A stretch of 46,667 nt of DNA. It comes from Oscillospiraceae bacterium (lineage in GTDB: Bacteria > Bacillota > Clostridia > Oscillospirales > WRJC01). Location: positions 1-46,667 of the forward strand of contig WQYZ01000010.1 of NCBI GenBank assembly GCA_009780985.1, given 5' to 3'. Positions 17,124 through 25,309 of this stretch are shown here, in pieces. The position numbers and the translations under genes are program-made. Each line of letters begins with the position of its first letter. Position 1 is the stretch's first letter. The notes under the pieces are model-generated. The model did not search any database and was not told the origin of the DNA. It saw only the letters and a program-made list of their open reading frames with translations.

Positions 17124-17381
17124 TTAAAACTGTCTTCCAAAAGCAGATTGCGCCTGTATATAGCATCGTTTAGACAGCCCTTTCGGAAACGTAACATAGT
17201 CGCCCGCTCCGAAACTCACACTTCTGCCGTCATATTCGACCGTTACCTCGCCCTCAATGACGAGATATGTTTCCTCGCTGTCGTAATACCAGTCAAATTC
17301 CGATACACCGCACTCCCACACAGGTTTTGTCCGCATATCGGCTTTTCCGGCTTCGGTAGGTTTTCTAACAATTATATCCAT
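17124..17381 (-). CDS. small cupin-domain protein (EutQ/DUF861-like)
   Basis: This 85-residue single-domain cupin contains W-x(5)-SEFDWYYDSEETYLVIEGEVTVEY and FGAGDYVTFPKGLS, matching the Cupin_3 (DUF861) pattern. It is strongly preceded by GGGAGGAGTAATCTT. The usual Trp and basic/aromatic end after FPKGLS is replaced by KRCYIQAQSAFGRQF, so the last ~14 residues may have diverged. Such proteins bind small ligands or metals, and the function is unknown. It is a lone gene between the serA terminator and a solute-binding lipoprotein. Confidence 0.75.
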   Translation of the reverse strand: MDIIVRKPTEAGKADMRTKPVWECGVSEFDWYYDSEETYLVIEGEVTVEYDGRSVSFGAGDYVTFPKGLSKRCYIQAQSAFGRQF

Positions 17382-17497
17382 AAGATTACTCCTCCCATGA
17401 TTTTATTACCTATTATTTTACCATACTTTTTACCCCAAAACAAATAAAGCAACTTGCGCTAATTTGTTTTGGTTATCAATCTGTATAATTCTTATCT

Positions 17498-19036
17498 TTA
17501 CTCCAACGCCTGATATTTTGCTATGGCTTTGTCAATATCCGACTGTATTTTCGGCGACAGCTTGTCTATCAGCGATGCGAAGTCGCTTTTTCTGTTTTGT
17601 ATGTTGCTCTGAAGACTGCCTATAAATCCGCCGTATGCGTCAACATATCCTAAATCCGCCGAACGTCCGGCGAAGATTATATCGAGCATTTCGGAAGATT
17701 CGTCGTCGCGGGCGTATTTTGTTTTCAATGCGAGGTCATAATACGCGGGAGTTATATATTTATATCCGCCGTATGCAAGAGCTTCAATTATTGTGCTTGT
17801 CTGGTCGAGATCCGGGACGCCCTTGGGAATTTCTATTGTAGTAGAAGCCCAGTTGTGGACATAAGTGCTGTAAGTCTGCTGATTTTCGTCGGCTTTCGGG
17901 AGCGGGATAATTCCGAAATCTGTATCCATTTGACGGATTCTTTGCACGCACTGCATAACTTCTGCGTAGAATAACGCCCTGTTTTCCTCGAATGCCGCCT
18001 GAACAACTAAATTTGTTTTTGCTCCGTATGACGTATTCGGGAAATCTGCCGCCAGCATCGTAAGATTATCCGGTCCTCTGAACACATTGTAAATTTTATT
18101 CAGATTCGTCATAACGGCGTCGCCCTGAAGAGCAAATACCGGCAAATCATTCGCATCTTTCTTGACTATTCGTAAACCCGTGGAGTAAAATAAACCCTGA
18201 GCGGAATCCAATGTTGTCGTGAATGCGACCTGGTCCTGATAATCTATTAATCCGTCTCCGTTCAGGTCTTTTGTGACCCCCTTGCCGAGTTCCGCGAATT
18301 TGTTGATAGTCCACTGACCGCTCTTTACAAGACCGTATATATCCGGAAGCCCGAAGTCTTTAACCATTTGTTTATTGAACATCATTGTCCAGGTTCCGTC
18401 TTTTTCCATTATAGAAATATCGCCGGTTGCGAAATATACTTTGTTCATAACCGAGGTCTCTTTCATTATGCTTTGGTCCCACCATGGCTTTGATAAATCC
18501 ACGCCGGATGTGTCTGCTAAATCTTCAAGAAGCCCCTGTTTTGTCGCGCTCGAAGCGTCCTGAAGATTGAGCATTACGGCGTCGTATGAGTTGTCTCCCG
18601 CCAAAACAGCTTTTTTCAGAGACGATAACTGACTTGCCACCTTAACATATACGCCGGTTATTTTTACGTTAAGTTTTTCCTCAACTTCCAAGTTCCTTTT
18701 GTACACTGCGGACTGAACAGGGTCTCCGCTGTCCTCTTCCGCTTCAATTTCCTGCGAATCCCACTCGTCCTCCTGACCTCTGATCATAACTTTGAATTCG
18801 TGCTGATTGTAATCCACATTTGGATATGTATATAAATCCAGATTTGCCTGACGCAGATCGGCTGTGGTTGTCTCCGTCGTGGACCGCGCGGAATCTGTGG
18901 AATCTGACTCAGTAGTATTGTCTGTATTATTTGAAGTCTGAGTATTTTTACTCTGAGCGCATGAATATGACAAAACTGCGGGAATCATTATAATTACAGT
19001 TAAAATAAAAGCTAAAATTCTATTTTTTATTTTCAT
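17498..19036 (-). CDS. extracellular solute-binding lipoprotein (family 1-like), paralog of the one at 30141
   Basis: This 512-residue protein has signal peptide MKIKNRILAFILTVIIMI and lipobox LSYSC (lipid-anchored Cys near 26). A Thr/Ser/Asn-rich linker follows, then a periplasmic-binding-type fold. A Ca-loop-like segment DLNGDGLIDYQDQ lies near 250. The C-terminal block LALKTKYARDDESSEMLD is nearly identical to that of the protein at 30141. Such proteins bind oligosaccharides for ABC import. No permease or ATPase genes are adjacent, so it is an orphan. The ATG is preceded by TGAGGTAATT on the minus strand. Confidence 0.85.
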   Translation of the reverse strand: MKIKNRILAFILTVIIMIPAVLSYSCAQSKNTQTSNNTDNTTESDSTDSARSTTETTTADLRQANLDLYTYPNVDYNQHEFKVMIRGQEDEWDSQEIEAEEDSGDPVQSAVYKRNLEVEEKLNVKITGVYVKVASQLSSLKKAVLAGDNSYDAVMLNLQDASSATKQGLLEDLADTSGVDLSKPWWDQSIMKETSVMNKVYFATGDISIMEKDGTWTMMFNKQMVKDFGLPDIYGLVKSGQWTINKFAELGKGVTKDLNGDGLIDYQDQVAFTTTLDSAQGLFYSTGLRIVKKDANDLPVFALQGDAVMTNLNKIYNVFRGPDNLTMLAADFPNTSYGAKTNLVVQAAFEENRALFYAEVMQCVQRIRQMDTDFGIIPLPKADENQQTYSTYVHNWASTTIEIPKGVPDLDQTSTIIEALAYGGYKYITPAYYDLALKTKYARDDESSEMLDIIFAGRSADLGYVDAYGGFIGSLQSNIQNRKSDFASLIDKLSPKIQSDIDKAIAKYQALE

Positions 19037-19081
19037 AATTACCTCACATTTTTATAATTTATTTATTTTTTATTCGCGTAG

Positions 19082-20320
19082 CTACAACTTAAAATATACG
19101 GGAATACCGTTTCGGTAAACGATATGGGGTTCGCCGATTATCAGCGGCTGAATATATTCCAAACACTCGTTTGTCACATTATGCTTATCAGGCGATATAT
19201 ATTTTTCGGGCACTGTCCTTATAGAGTTCGCTATACCGACTATATCTTCGCAGTCTATTTCTATTTTATACGGATGTGTTGAAATACGCCTGAAAGACAT
19301 CATTACGCCGGACTTGCCGGATGCAGCTGTTTCAACCGCTCTGCGTCCGATTTCGACGGACTCATTCAAATCGCAGAGCGACGATGTATGCGACGCGCAC
19401 CTCTGCGGCGTGTTCAGCTCAATTGACCGCACTTTACATCCGAACCGTTCTTTCACTGTATATTTCAGCATATCAGCTGTACCTGACAGCCATTTATGCC
19501 CGAATATATCGACATCATGACATTTTTGGGAATTGAGAGTTTCGCAGATATATCTGCCGTCAGCGTATTTTATCCCTTCAGATACCGCTATCACTATATT
19601 TTTATTCTTATTAAATTCTTTTTCTATATCCGCAATAAACCTTTCGTCTGAAAACTCAATTTCCGGCAGATATATAAGACTTGGAACCTCTCCGCAATTC
19701 AAACGCGGCAGTGCGGCGGCAGCCGTGAGCCAGCCCGCATCCCTTCCCATTATTTCAACTATGGTCGCTGATTTTATATCGTATATCGCACTGTCGTGAC
19801 ATATTTCCTGTATTGTAGTCGCTACATACTTCGCCGCGCTTCCGTACCCCGGAGCATGGTCCGTGCCTGTCAGGTCATTGTCTATGGTTTTTGGAATACC
19901 GATTATCTTTACATCTTTACTGTAATTTTCGGCGTAAAAGCTGAGTTTTTTTACTGTGTCCATAGAATCGTTTCCGCCGATGTAGAATAAAAACTTTATG
20001 TTTTTTTCGTCAAGTAAATTAAATATTCTTTTGTATGTTTCACTATCTGAATTTATATCCGGCAGTTTGAGCCTGCATGAACCGAGAGCGGCGGCAGGAG
20101 TATTTTTTAGAAGCTCCAAACTATCGCCGTTTTTGAAAATATCGTTTAAAATCCGCACGTTTCCGTCTAAAAATCCCTGCATTCCGTTAATCATGCCATA
20201 TATTTTATCAATGCCCGCATTTTGAAAAGCTCCTTGAACAACCCCTGCGAGCGTAGCGTTTATCGCGGCGGTTGGTCCGCCTGACTGTCCGACTATTGCA
20301 TTTTGTTCTGTTTTCAGCAT
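19082..20320 (-). CDS. 6-phosphofructokinase, diphosphate-dependent type
   Basis: This 412-residue protein has the PFK start NAIVGQSGGPTAAINATLAG. FYIGGNDSMDT carries Asp118 where ATP-dependent enzymes have Gly (GGDGS), and IPKTIDNDL carries Lys144 where ATP enzymes have Gly (PGTIDND). This Asp/Lys pair is the accepted signature of PPi-dependent phosphofructokinase. MGRDAGWLTAAAALPR is the fructose-6-phosphate block. It would make glycolysis reversible at this step and spare ATP. The ATG follows AGAGGTATAA. It stands alone with no pyrophosphatase or other glycolytic gene next to it. Confidence 0.9.
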   Translation of the reverse strand: MLKTEQNAIVGQSGGPTAAINATLAGVVQGAFQNAGIDKIYGMINGMQGFLDGNVRILNDIFKNGDSLELLKNTPAAALGSCRLKLPDINSDSETYKRIFNLLDEKNIKFLFYIGGNDSMDTVKKLSFYAENYSKDVKIIGIPKTIDNDLTGTDHAPGYGSAAKYVATTIQEICHDSAIYDIKSATIVEIMGRDAGWLTAAAALPRLNCGEVPSLIYLPEIEFSDERFIADIEKEFNKNKNIVIAVSEGIKYADGRYICETLNSQKCHDVDIFGHKWLSGTADMLKYTVKERFGCKVRSIELNTPQRCASHTSSLCDLNESVEIGRRAVETAASGKSGVMMSFRRISTHPYKIEIDCEDIVGIANSIRTVPEKYISPDKHNVTNECLEYIQPLIIGEPHIVYRNGIPVYFKL

Positions 20321-20339
20321 TTATACCTCTGATTTAAAT

Positions 20340-20560
20340 TTTGTGTATTACTTTGATTTCCGGCGGAGCGGCAGCATCTGTTTCACTTTGCCGTTTATTA
20401 TTCTGTGCTCTATTTTAACTGCGCCGTGCGGAATCCCTTATAGAAGTAAGCGCCGTAATCCCCATGTATGTCTTTCTGACCCGGTTTGGGAAGTTCGTCT
20501 ATACGTCCGCTTCCGTCAAGCCAGTCCATGCTCCCTTGTTACCCATTTCATATAGCCATC
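20340..20560 (-). pseudogene. decayed short coding remnant, unrecognised
   Basis: On the minus strand, 20529-20410 reads MDWLDGSGRIDELPKPGQKD and on to KGFRTAQLK then stop. The upstream frame reads GDGYMKWVTRE, and a downstream frame continues as EHRIINGKVKQMLPLRRKSK. The three pieces in different frames read like one protein C-terminus broken by two indels. I do not recognise the family. It fills the gap between the phosphotransferase and phosphofructokinase genes. Confidence 0.35.
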
Positions 20561-20579
20561 ACCTTTAATAAATTGTTTT

Positions 20580-21440
20580 CTATTTATTTAAATTTTCAAG
20601 TATCCGCTCCATCGCGGCTGTTGCTTCATATACGACAGCAATATCGTTGGTCGCTTTGCCCCAACTCATATAGCCCTCATAAAGCGGCTGTCTTTCACTC
20701 AATCCCCAACGCCGCATATCGCATATAGGGTGGCTTATGTATGCGTCGCCGAAATCTATCAGCCCCGAAAATCTGTTGTTGCTCTTTACGAACGTGTGCG
20801 TGGAGGACGGATTTGCGTGAATCGGAACGATACGAGCCTCTGTTATTTTGCCCAATTCCTCTGTAGCAGAAGCATTGGCTTTGGCTATTTCGGTCTGCGA
20901 GAGCTTGTCGGATAACCGTTGGAGTCCCCAATCGAAATGAGCTTTCAGTCTTTGTTTAACATCATCAAAGCTTTCGTCAATATCGGAGAAAAGTCCGCTT
21001 TCAAAAAACGGCTTAATATCAACGCTGTGTATCAGGAACAGCATTTTCCCCAGCTCGAACAGCATTTTCTCACGCTGTTCGCCCGATATATTTGAGTATC
21101 TGACGGCAAGTCCTGGTATTCGCGTCATACACGTGTATTCGACCGTTTCCTGTTTGCCGTAACCCAATACTTTCGGCACGATTACACCCTCAATGTTTTC
21201 CAGCTGTCTAAGGAAAAATGCCTCTCTTTCAAGGCTTGTACTTAACCTTAGCTGCTGGGGACGTTGGACTTTCAGTATGATATTATTGTCAACCGCGTAT
21301 GTACGCGCCTCTCCCCCTGTTTCGTCTATATCGGTTACTTTTTCCGCGCCCGGCACGAATTGCCGTACTATGTCCATAACAAATTCTTTTTCTAAAATGG
21401 GGTCTGGAAATCCCTTTTGGTAATATACATCTTTAATCAT
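20580..21440 (-). CDS. aminoglycoside phosphotransferase-like (APH) kinase with altered catalytic loop
   Basis: This 286-residue protein has the APH/choline-kinase fold pattern: N-lobe Lys in NNIILKVQRP, a hinge near YTCMTRIPGLAVRY, and a metal-binding DFG-like block GLIDFGDAYISHPICDMRRWG. The catalytic loop, normally HGDxxxxN, reads HANPSSTHTFV (His208, Asn210). The general-base Asp is therefore replaced by Asn. This could mean a pseudokinase or a subfamily with another mechanism. AAAGGAT precedes the ATG. The substrate is unknown. It shares its direction with the chrB pair upstream (31-bp gap). Confidence 0.75.
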   Translation of the reverse strand: MIKDVYYQKGFPDPILEKEFVMDIVRQFVPGAEKVTDIDETGGEARTYAVDNNIILKVQRPQQLRLSTSLEREAFFLRQLENIEGVIVPKVLGYGKQETVEYTCMTRIPGLAVRYSNISGEQREKMLFELGKMLFLIHSVDIKPFFESGLFSDIDESFDDVKQRLKAHFDWGLQRLSDKLSQTEIAKANASATEELGKITEARIVPIHANPSSTHTFVKSNNRFSGLIDFGDAYISHPICDMRRWGLSERQPLYEGYMSWGKATNDIAVVYEATAAMERILENLNK

Positions 21441-21471
21441 TTTAATTTAATCCTTTCGTAAATTTATAAAT

Positions 21472-21888
21472 TTATTTATTTTCACTTAAATATGCGTAAA
21501 GCGCGTCAAAAATGATTTCACCTTGTGTAACCGACTGCAAATCATCGCCGAGATATTTTCTCAACCCCAGACATATTGCCTCAAGTCCGTACGATTCGGG
21601 AGACGGTACTATATCGCTGACACAATCTGCGCCGTCTATTATTTTCGCTATCGAATCCAAAATAGAGTTGTTGAGATTATACTCTTTGATTAGCGTATTG
21701 AACGAACACCGCCCGCGTCTGTGGCTGTACTTACAGCTCGGTATATCAAACGGTATGCCGGAATCTTCTTTTATGTCCTCGTCATAATCCACAAAGTCAA
21801 ATACAGCCTCGCTGTCTATATATCTTTTTATCAGCCATGCACAAGATATCCTGTCTATACCCACATTTTTTCGTGTAATCCATTTCAT
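21472..21888 (-). CDS. ChrB C-terminal-domain protein (chromate resistance family)
   Basis: This 138-residue protein begins MKWITRKNVGIDRISCAWLI, then KRYIDSEAVFDFV, and contains FDIPSCKYSHRRGRCSFNTL and DGADCVSD. These are the conserved blocks of the ChrB C-terminal domain. In the family this domain accompanies chromate sensing or resistance, and its biochemistry is not settled. The gene starts 3 bp after the ChrB N-terminal-domain gene, with GGGGAGAGTG inside that gene as ribosome binding site, so the two are coupled and together equal one classical ChrB. No chrA transporter is next to it. Confidence 0.85.
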   Translation of the reverse strand: MKWITRKNVGIDRISCAWLIKRYIDSEAVFDFVDYDEDIKEDSGIPFDIPSCKYSHRRGRCSFNTLIKEYNLNNSILDSIAKIIDGADCVSDIVPSPESYGLEAICLGLRKYLGDDLQSVTQGEIIFDALYAYLSENK

Positions 21889-21891
21889 CGA

Positions 21892-22383
21892 TTATTCACT
21901 CTCCCCATTAAATTTAACTTCGTTAAGTTGTTTTTGTTCGCGCGTTATTATCTCATCAATTTTATCGCTAAATTTGGACTTGAAATAATCGTAATATTTT
22001 ATATCCATGTACTCGTTTATGATATTTCGCATCTGCTTTTCTTTTTCGCAAATATCTGTGATTGCGATTATATTATTTAATTTCTGAATAATGTTTTCAT
22101 ATTGAGTATTTATATTATCTGTGAATTTCTGCACTAACGCTTTTTCCTGCGAATTGGTAGTTACGTAGCTTTCCCATACAGAGGATTCTCCGTCCATTTC
22201 TATGATTTCAGCCGCAAGCCACTGGAACTGTTCAAATGTCTTTTCGGAGTATGGCAGTACAAAAACTGCGTCCTGCAATGTAACAGCTTCAAGTTTCTTC
22301 AGTTTCCTCCACACATATACTCTTTTACTTGACGGTTCGCGGGGTATTTTATATATCAAAAAAATCCATTTTATCTTTGCCAT
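21892..22383 (-). CDS. ChrB N-terminal-domain protein
   Basis: The ATG at 22383 (MAKIKWIFLIYKIPREPSSK) is preferred over one 48 bp upstream because it has AAAGGGG at a workable distance and begins with the family's own start. The 163-residue protein matches the ChrB N-terminal domain: KWIFLIYKIPREPSSKRVYVWRKLKK and TLQDAVFVLPYSEKTFEQFQWLAAEI. The second half is a charged helix-rich segment. With the next gene it forms a split ChrB. The upstream region holds two GTAACT/AGTTAC palindromes that may control it. Confidence 0.82.
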   Translation of the reverse strand: MAKIKWIFLIYKIPREPSSKRVYVWRKLKKLEAVTLQDAVFVLPYSEKTFEQFQWLAAEIIEMDGESSVWESYVTTNSQEKALVQKFTDNINTQYENIIQKLNNIIAITDICEKEKQMRNIINEYMDIKYYDYFKSKFSDKIDEIITREQKQLNEVKFNGESE

Positions 22384-22484
22384 ATTACTTAGACACCCCT
22401 TTAAATTATCTACTCTAAAAATTTTTATCAAAATATATAATGTTAAAATTGATTACATATTAACAAAAAATATATAACATAGAT

Positions 22485-22504
22485 ATTGTAACTAAAGTTA
22501 CAAT
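22485..22504. promoter_or_regulatory. palindromic operator-like site 1 (TTGTAACT-AA-AGTTACAA)
   Basis: A perfect dyad with 9-bp arms (ATTGTAACT/AGTTACAAT) around AA. The core GTAACT-NN-AGTTAC recurs 67 bp downstream. It lies about 100 bp upstream of the chrB start. Short dyads of this kind are typical of winged-helix regulators (HxlR/MarR class); the regulator itself is not in the window. Confidence 0.6.
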
Positions 22505-22551
22505 AAAATGCAAAACAGTTCTGATTATTAGTTGCTGCAACCTTGGTTTCA

Positions 22552-22565
22552 GTAACTACAGTTAC
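22552..22565. promoter_or_regulatory. palindromic operator-like site 2 (GTAACT-AC-AGTTAC)
   Basis: A second copy of the dyad GTAACT-NN-AGTTAC. Start-to-start spacing of the core elements from site 1 is about 65 bp, close to six helical turns, which would suit cooperative binding on one DNA face. This is inference. Confidence 0.6.
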
Positions 22566-22753
22566 ATTATATAACAGCTTTTTAAGCACTTAAAGTAATT
22601 TATTGTGTCTTTTTTGTAAACTTGTATAAATTATATATCCTAAAAATGTATTCAACTTTGAAAATACAGCAACGGAAATTATGAAAAATCGAGGCATAAC
22701 ATGATTTCACCGTAAAATGTCAGTAAGCAGTATAAGGGCGTTACAAACAAAAA

Positions 22754-22787
22754 AGATATGAACGTTGTTTCTTAAACATTCATATCT
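22754..22787. promoter_or_regulatory. inverted repeat overlapping the nitroreductase promoter
   Basis: AGATATGAA (22754-22762) and TTCATATCT (22779-22787) form a 9-bp perfect inverted repeat with a 16-nt spacer, ending 6 bp before TATAAT (22794-22799). Any -35 hexamer would fall inside it, so it fits a repressor site or a hairpin terminator from upstream. Confidence 0.5.
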
Positions 22788-22865
22788 GTGTGCTATAATA
22801 AAATATAATTATAAATGTGTATCTATTGTAATTATGTCATCTCAAATGGCAGAAAGGATTTCACA

Positions 22866-23390
22866 ATGGAATTTTTTGAAACGGTTGAAAAAAGATATAC
22901 TCATAAAGAAAGATTTCTGAACGAGCCTGTGCCGCGCGAACACTTGGAAGCGATTGCACATGCAGGGCTTGCCGCGCCGTCCGGCTGCAACGCCCAGTCA
23001 GTCAGCCTGATCATAATTGACGATCCGTCAGTTTTAGATAAATTACGGGGAATCGCTACGTCTGCGGGGCTTGACACAGTACGAGCTGTTATCGCGGTTA
23101 TGACTGATCCCACCACGCAGACAAACGACACCAACTACGAAAAAGAGGATTATTCTGCGGCGGTGGAAAACATGCTGCTCGCCGCGACTGCGCTCGGATA
23201 TGCGTCAGTGTGGTTGGACGGCATACTGATAGATCGCAAGGCACAGCAGGAGTACCTGCGGGTATTAGGCGCGCCAGAGTCTTTTCACTTGCCAACGATA
23301 CTGCCCATAGGTAAGCCTGACGGTGCAGGTATGCGCAGGATAAAGAGACCGTACAGCGAACGCCTGTCGTACAATCAATTTAAATTTTAG
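22866..23390 (+). CDS. nitroreductase family protein (FMN-dependent)
   Basis: The ATG at 22866 has AAAGGATTTCACA before it and gives MEFFETVEKRYTHKERFLNE. The 174-residue product has the nitroreductase pattern: the RYTHKERF start (R-x-S/T FMN phosphate block), AGLAAPSGCNAQ for the FMN cleft, AAVENMLLAATALGYASVWLDG in the middle, and LPIGKPDG near the end. Such enzymes reduce nitro compounds, quinones or flavins with NAD(P)H. The exact substrate is unknown. It is divergent from chrB across a palindrome-rich region, and co-regulation with it by a redox or electrophile sensor is plausible. Confidence 0.9.
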   Translation: MEFFETVEKRYTHKERFLNEPVPREHLEAIAHAGLAAPSGCNAQSVSLIIIDDPSVLDKLRGIATSAGLDTVRAVIAVMTDPTTQTNDTNYEKEDYSAAVENMLLAATALGYASVWLDGILIDRKAQQEYLRVLGAPESFHLPTILPIGKPDGAGMRRIKRPYSERLSYNQFKF

Positions 23391-23434
23391 GGATTAAATA
23401 GCAACAGGTTTTACCGAGAAAGAAGGCTGTATAC

Positions 23435-24370
23435 ATGAATGATTATTCAAATGATTTACTTGAAGAGGCACTTGGATTATACAATTTTACAAATCCCAAA
23501 GCAGATTTTATACGCCATAATGAAAATATAACTTACTCCGTAACAGATGGCATTAATAAATATCTCTTTCGTATCCATGCGGAAGCTGAAGAACTGGATT
23601 TTTCGTTTTATCGCGGAAATTTCGATAGAGAAACCCTTATCAAGAGTGAAATTGATTTATTAAACAGATTGCTTGTTGGAAATAAAATCACAGTGCAATG
23701 CCCGGTAAAGAACAAAATCGGTGAATATATATATCGCTTAAAAAATGGATATTTGGTAACAGTGCTGTCCTGGTTAGACGGGGAAACATTGGCTCATTTG
23801 GAATTTACCAAAGAGCTTGTTTTTCAAATCGGACAAATGACTGCTACGCTTCATAAATCCATTGATATACTGCCTAGCTTGAACAGATGTTATTATGATG
23901 ACGAGTTTGTGGATAAATTCCTTGCAGAATTGAAAATCACAAATGAACTGCACCATATTCCCACCGAAACATGTGATAAAATTGAAAAAATTACAACGCA
24001 GTTAAAAAGAATATTAAAAAGAGAAAAGACTAATTTTACTATAGTCCATTCGGATATGAGCAAATCGAATATGATTTATAATAGCGGCACAATTTCGCCG
24101 ATAGATTTTTCAATGTGCGGTTACGGTATTCCAGAAATGGACTTGGGCGACCTTGTTTTTATGATTGGAAACAGCGAATTAGAGCATTCTCTTTTCACAG
24201 GGTATGAATCTGTCAGCACTCATAAAATCAATAAAGATTATCTCAAGATATGCGAGGCATTTGGGGTAATCCAATATATACTCATACATCATAAGCAACT
24301 ATACAGCGATGAAAGATTCCAAAATAAAATTGCTAAATGGAGTACGACAATTTTCGACCCTCTGCTTTAA
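23435..24370 (+). CDS. phosphotransferase of the APH/choline-kinase family
   Basis: This 311-residue protein has the blocks NENITYSVTDGINKYLFRIH (ATP-binding N-lobe), LVTVLSWLDGETL (hinge), the intact catalytic loop IVHSDMSKSNMIY (His205, Asp207, Asn212), and the metal block SPIDFSMCGYGIPEMDLGDL (Asp224). It belongs to the homoserine/choline kinase-like branch of APH kinases. The substrate is not evident. AAGAAGG precedes the ATG. It follows the nitroreductase by 44 bp and could be co-transcribed. Unlike the APH-like gene at 20580, its catalytic residues are all present. Confidence 0.82.
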   Translation: MNDYSNDLLEEALGLYNFTNPKADFIRHNENITYSVTDGINKYLFRIHAEAEELDFSFYRGNFDRETLIKSEIDLLNRLLVGNKITVQCPVKNKIGEYIYRLKNGYLVTVLSWLDGETLAHLEFTKELVFQIGQMTATLHKSIDILPSLNRCYYDDEFVDKFLAELKITNELHHIPTETCDKIEKITTQLKRILKREKTNFTIVHSDMSKSNMIYNSGTISPIDFSMCGYGIPEMDLGDLVFMIGNSELEHSLFTGYESVSTHKINKDYLKICEAFGVIQYILIHHKQLYSDERFQNKIAKWSTTIFDPLL

Positions 24371-24394
24371 CAATTTATTTAAACACTTTTTTCG

Positions 24395-24939
24395 ATAGAT
24401 GATTTCCTGAGCGACAACGAGTTTGGCGGACTAAACGAAATTGAACACGGAATACTCAAAAGCTGGAGCAGTCATTTCATCAAAGGGCAGTTTATCGTGA
24501 TGAAACATCTGAAGCCATATTCGGTTTTATGACTTTCGACGAACCGGCGAAGCTTTACGGCGTATGTGGTATCAGCAACCCTATCAAAGCGACGGCGCCT
24601 TACGAAGTCCCGTACATAGTTGACACAGTACTGCTGCCATTTAAGGACAAGATAATTTATGACGGTTTTATCGGCGTTTACCCAGTCTCATTCGGCAAAG
24701 GCATCAGAGACAGTATGAAAGAGATGTATGAGAAAGCGAAAGAGATGGTCGGAATAATAGAAAATATGGACGAATCGCCGGCGCCTGTAAAACCTTATGA
24801 AACGAAACCGGAGTCTGCGTTTAAAAAGCCCGCTCCGCCGGTCGTTGACACAAAAGGCGCGGACGTGCCGAAATCGATGTCGGCGCGATATATGGAAATC
24901 GCGGAAATACTTGGAAACGCTCATTTCCTGTGTAAATGA
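24395..24939 (+). pseudogene. frameshifted, N-terminally truncated hypothetical protein
   Basis: Frame one (24395-24528) reads IDDFLSDNEFGGLNEIEHGI...FIVMKHLKPYSV then stops. The next frame resumes at once with MTFDEPAKLYGVCGI, then LLPFKDKIIYDGFIGVYP and a Pro/Lys-rich tail to 24939. Adding one T to the T4 run at 24525-24528 joins them as HLKPYSVFMTFDEP. The N-terminus is missing altogether. The LLPFKDKIIYDG block is familiar from uncharacterised Firmicute proteins, but I assign no function. Confidence 0.65.
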
Positions 24940-25224
24940 CTGCAAAACATATGATATGCCCGACTGTGGTAATTCATATTACCGACCATACTGAGCATGT
25001 ACCGATTACAGAATTAGGATTGAACAGGGTGCGAAAACTTATTGATATTGCGGAAGAGCAAGAGATTAATCTTGCTTTTTGGATTAATCTTCGAGCATAT
25101 TGATTCACCCCGGCTTGGATTCTGCTATGACAGCGGGCATGAAAATTACAGACATCCTGATGCCGATTGTTTGTCGCGGTATGGTCGCAGATTATTTGCC
25201 GTTCATTTAGACGATAATTTCTGA
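24936..25224 (+). pseudogene. remnant of a sugar phosphate isomerase/epimerase (xylose-isomerase-like TIM barrel)
   Basis: Frame one reads CPTVVIHITDHTEHVPITELGLNRVRKLIDIAEEQEINLAF, the usual middle of these barrels (normally followed by ENLR). It then hits lesions in the ENLR region. A second frame gives IDSPRLGFCYDSGHENYRHPDAD and RLFAVHLDDNF, holding the metal-site Asp/His blocks. The N-terminus and C-terminus are lost. In intact members these residues bind a divalent metal for keto-aldose or epimerase chemistry on sugars. It points to a former sugar-catabolic gene directly upstream of the URO-D/glycosidase genes. Confidence 0.75.
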
Positions 25225-25309
25225 TTGGCGTAATCAGGAAAAGAAACAGCGAAATCAGCGGCGCAATATCAATATATAAATAAAACATATATAATACGGG
25301 GGAATTTTT

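Larger units (their letters stand above)
22384..22865. other. divergent regulatory region between split chrB and the nitroreductase
   Basis: This AT-rich gap of about 480 bp has no convincing gene. It contains two related palindromes (22485-22504 and 22552-22565) and an inverted repeat AGATATGAA-N16-TTCATATCT (22754-22787). The inverted repeat is directly followed by a TATAAT box (22794-22799) that would serve the nitroreductase. The rest shows no structure that I could identify. Confidence 0.6.
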
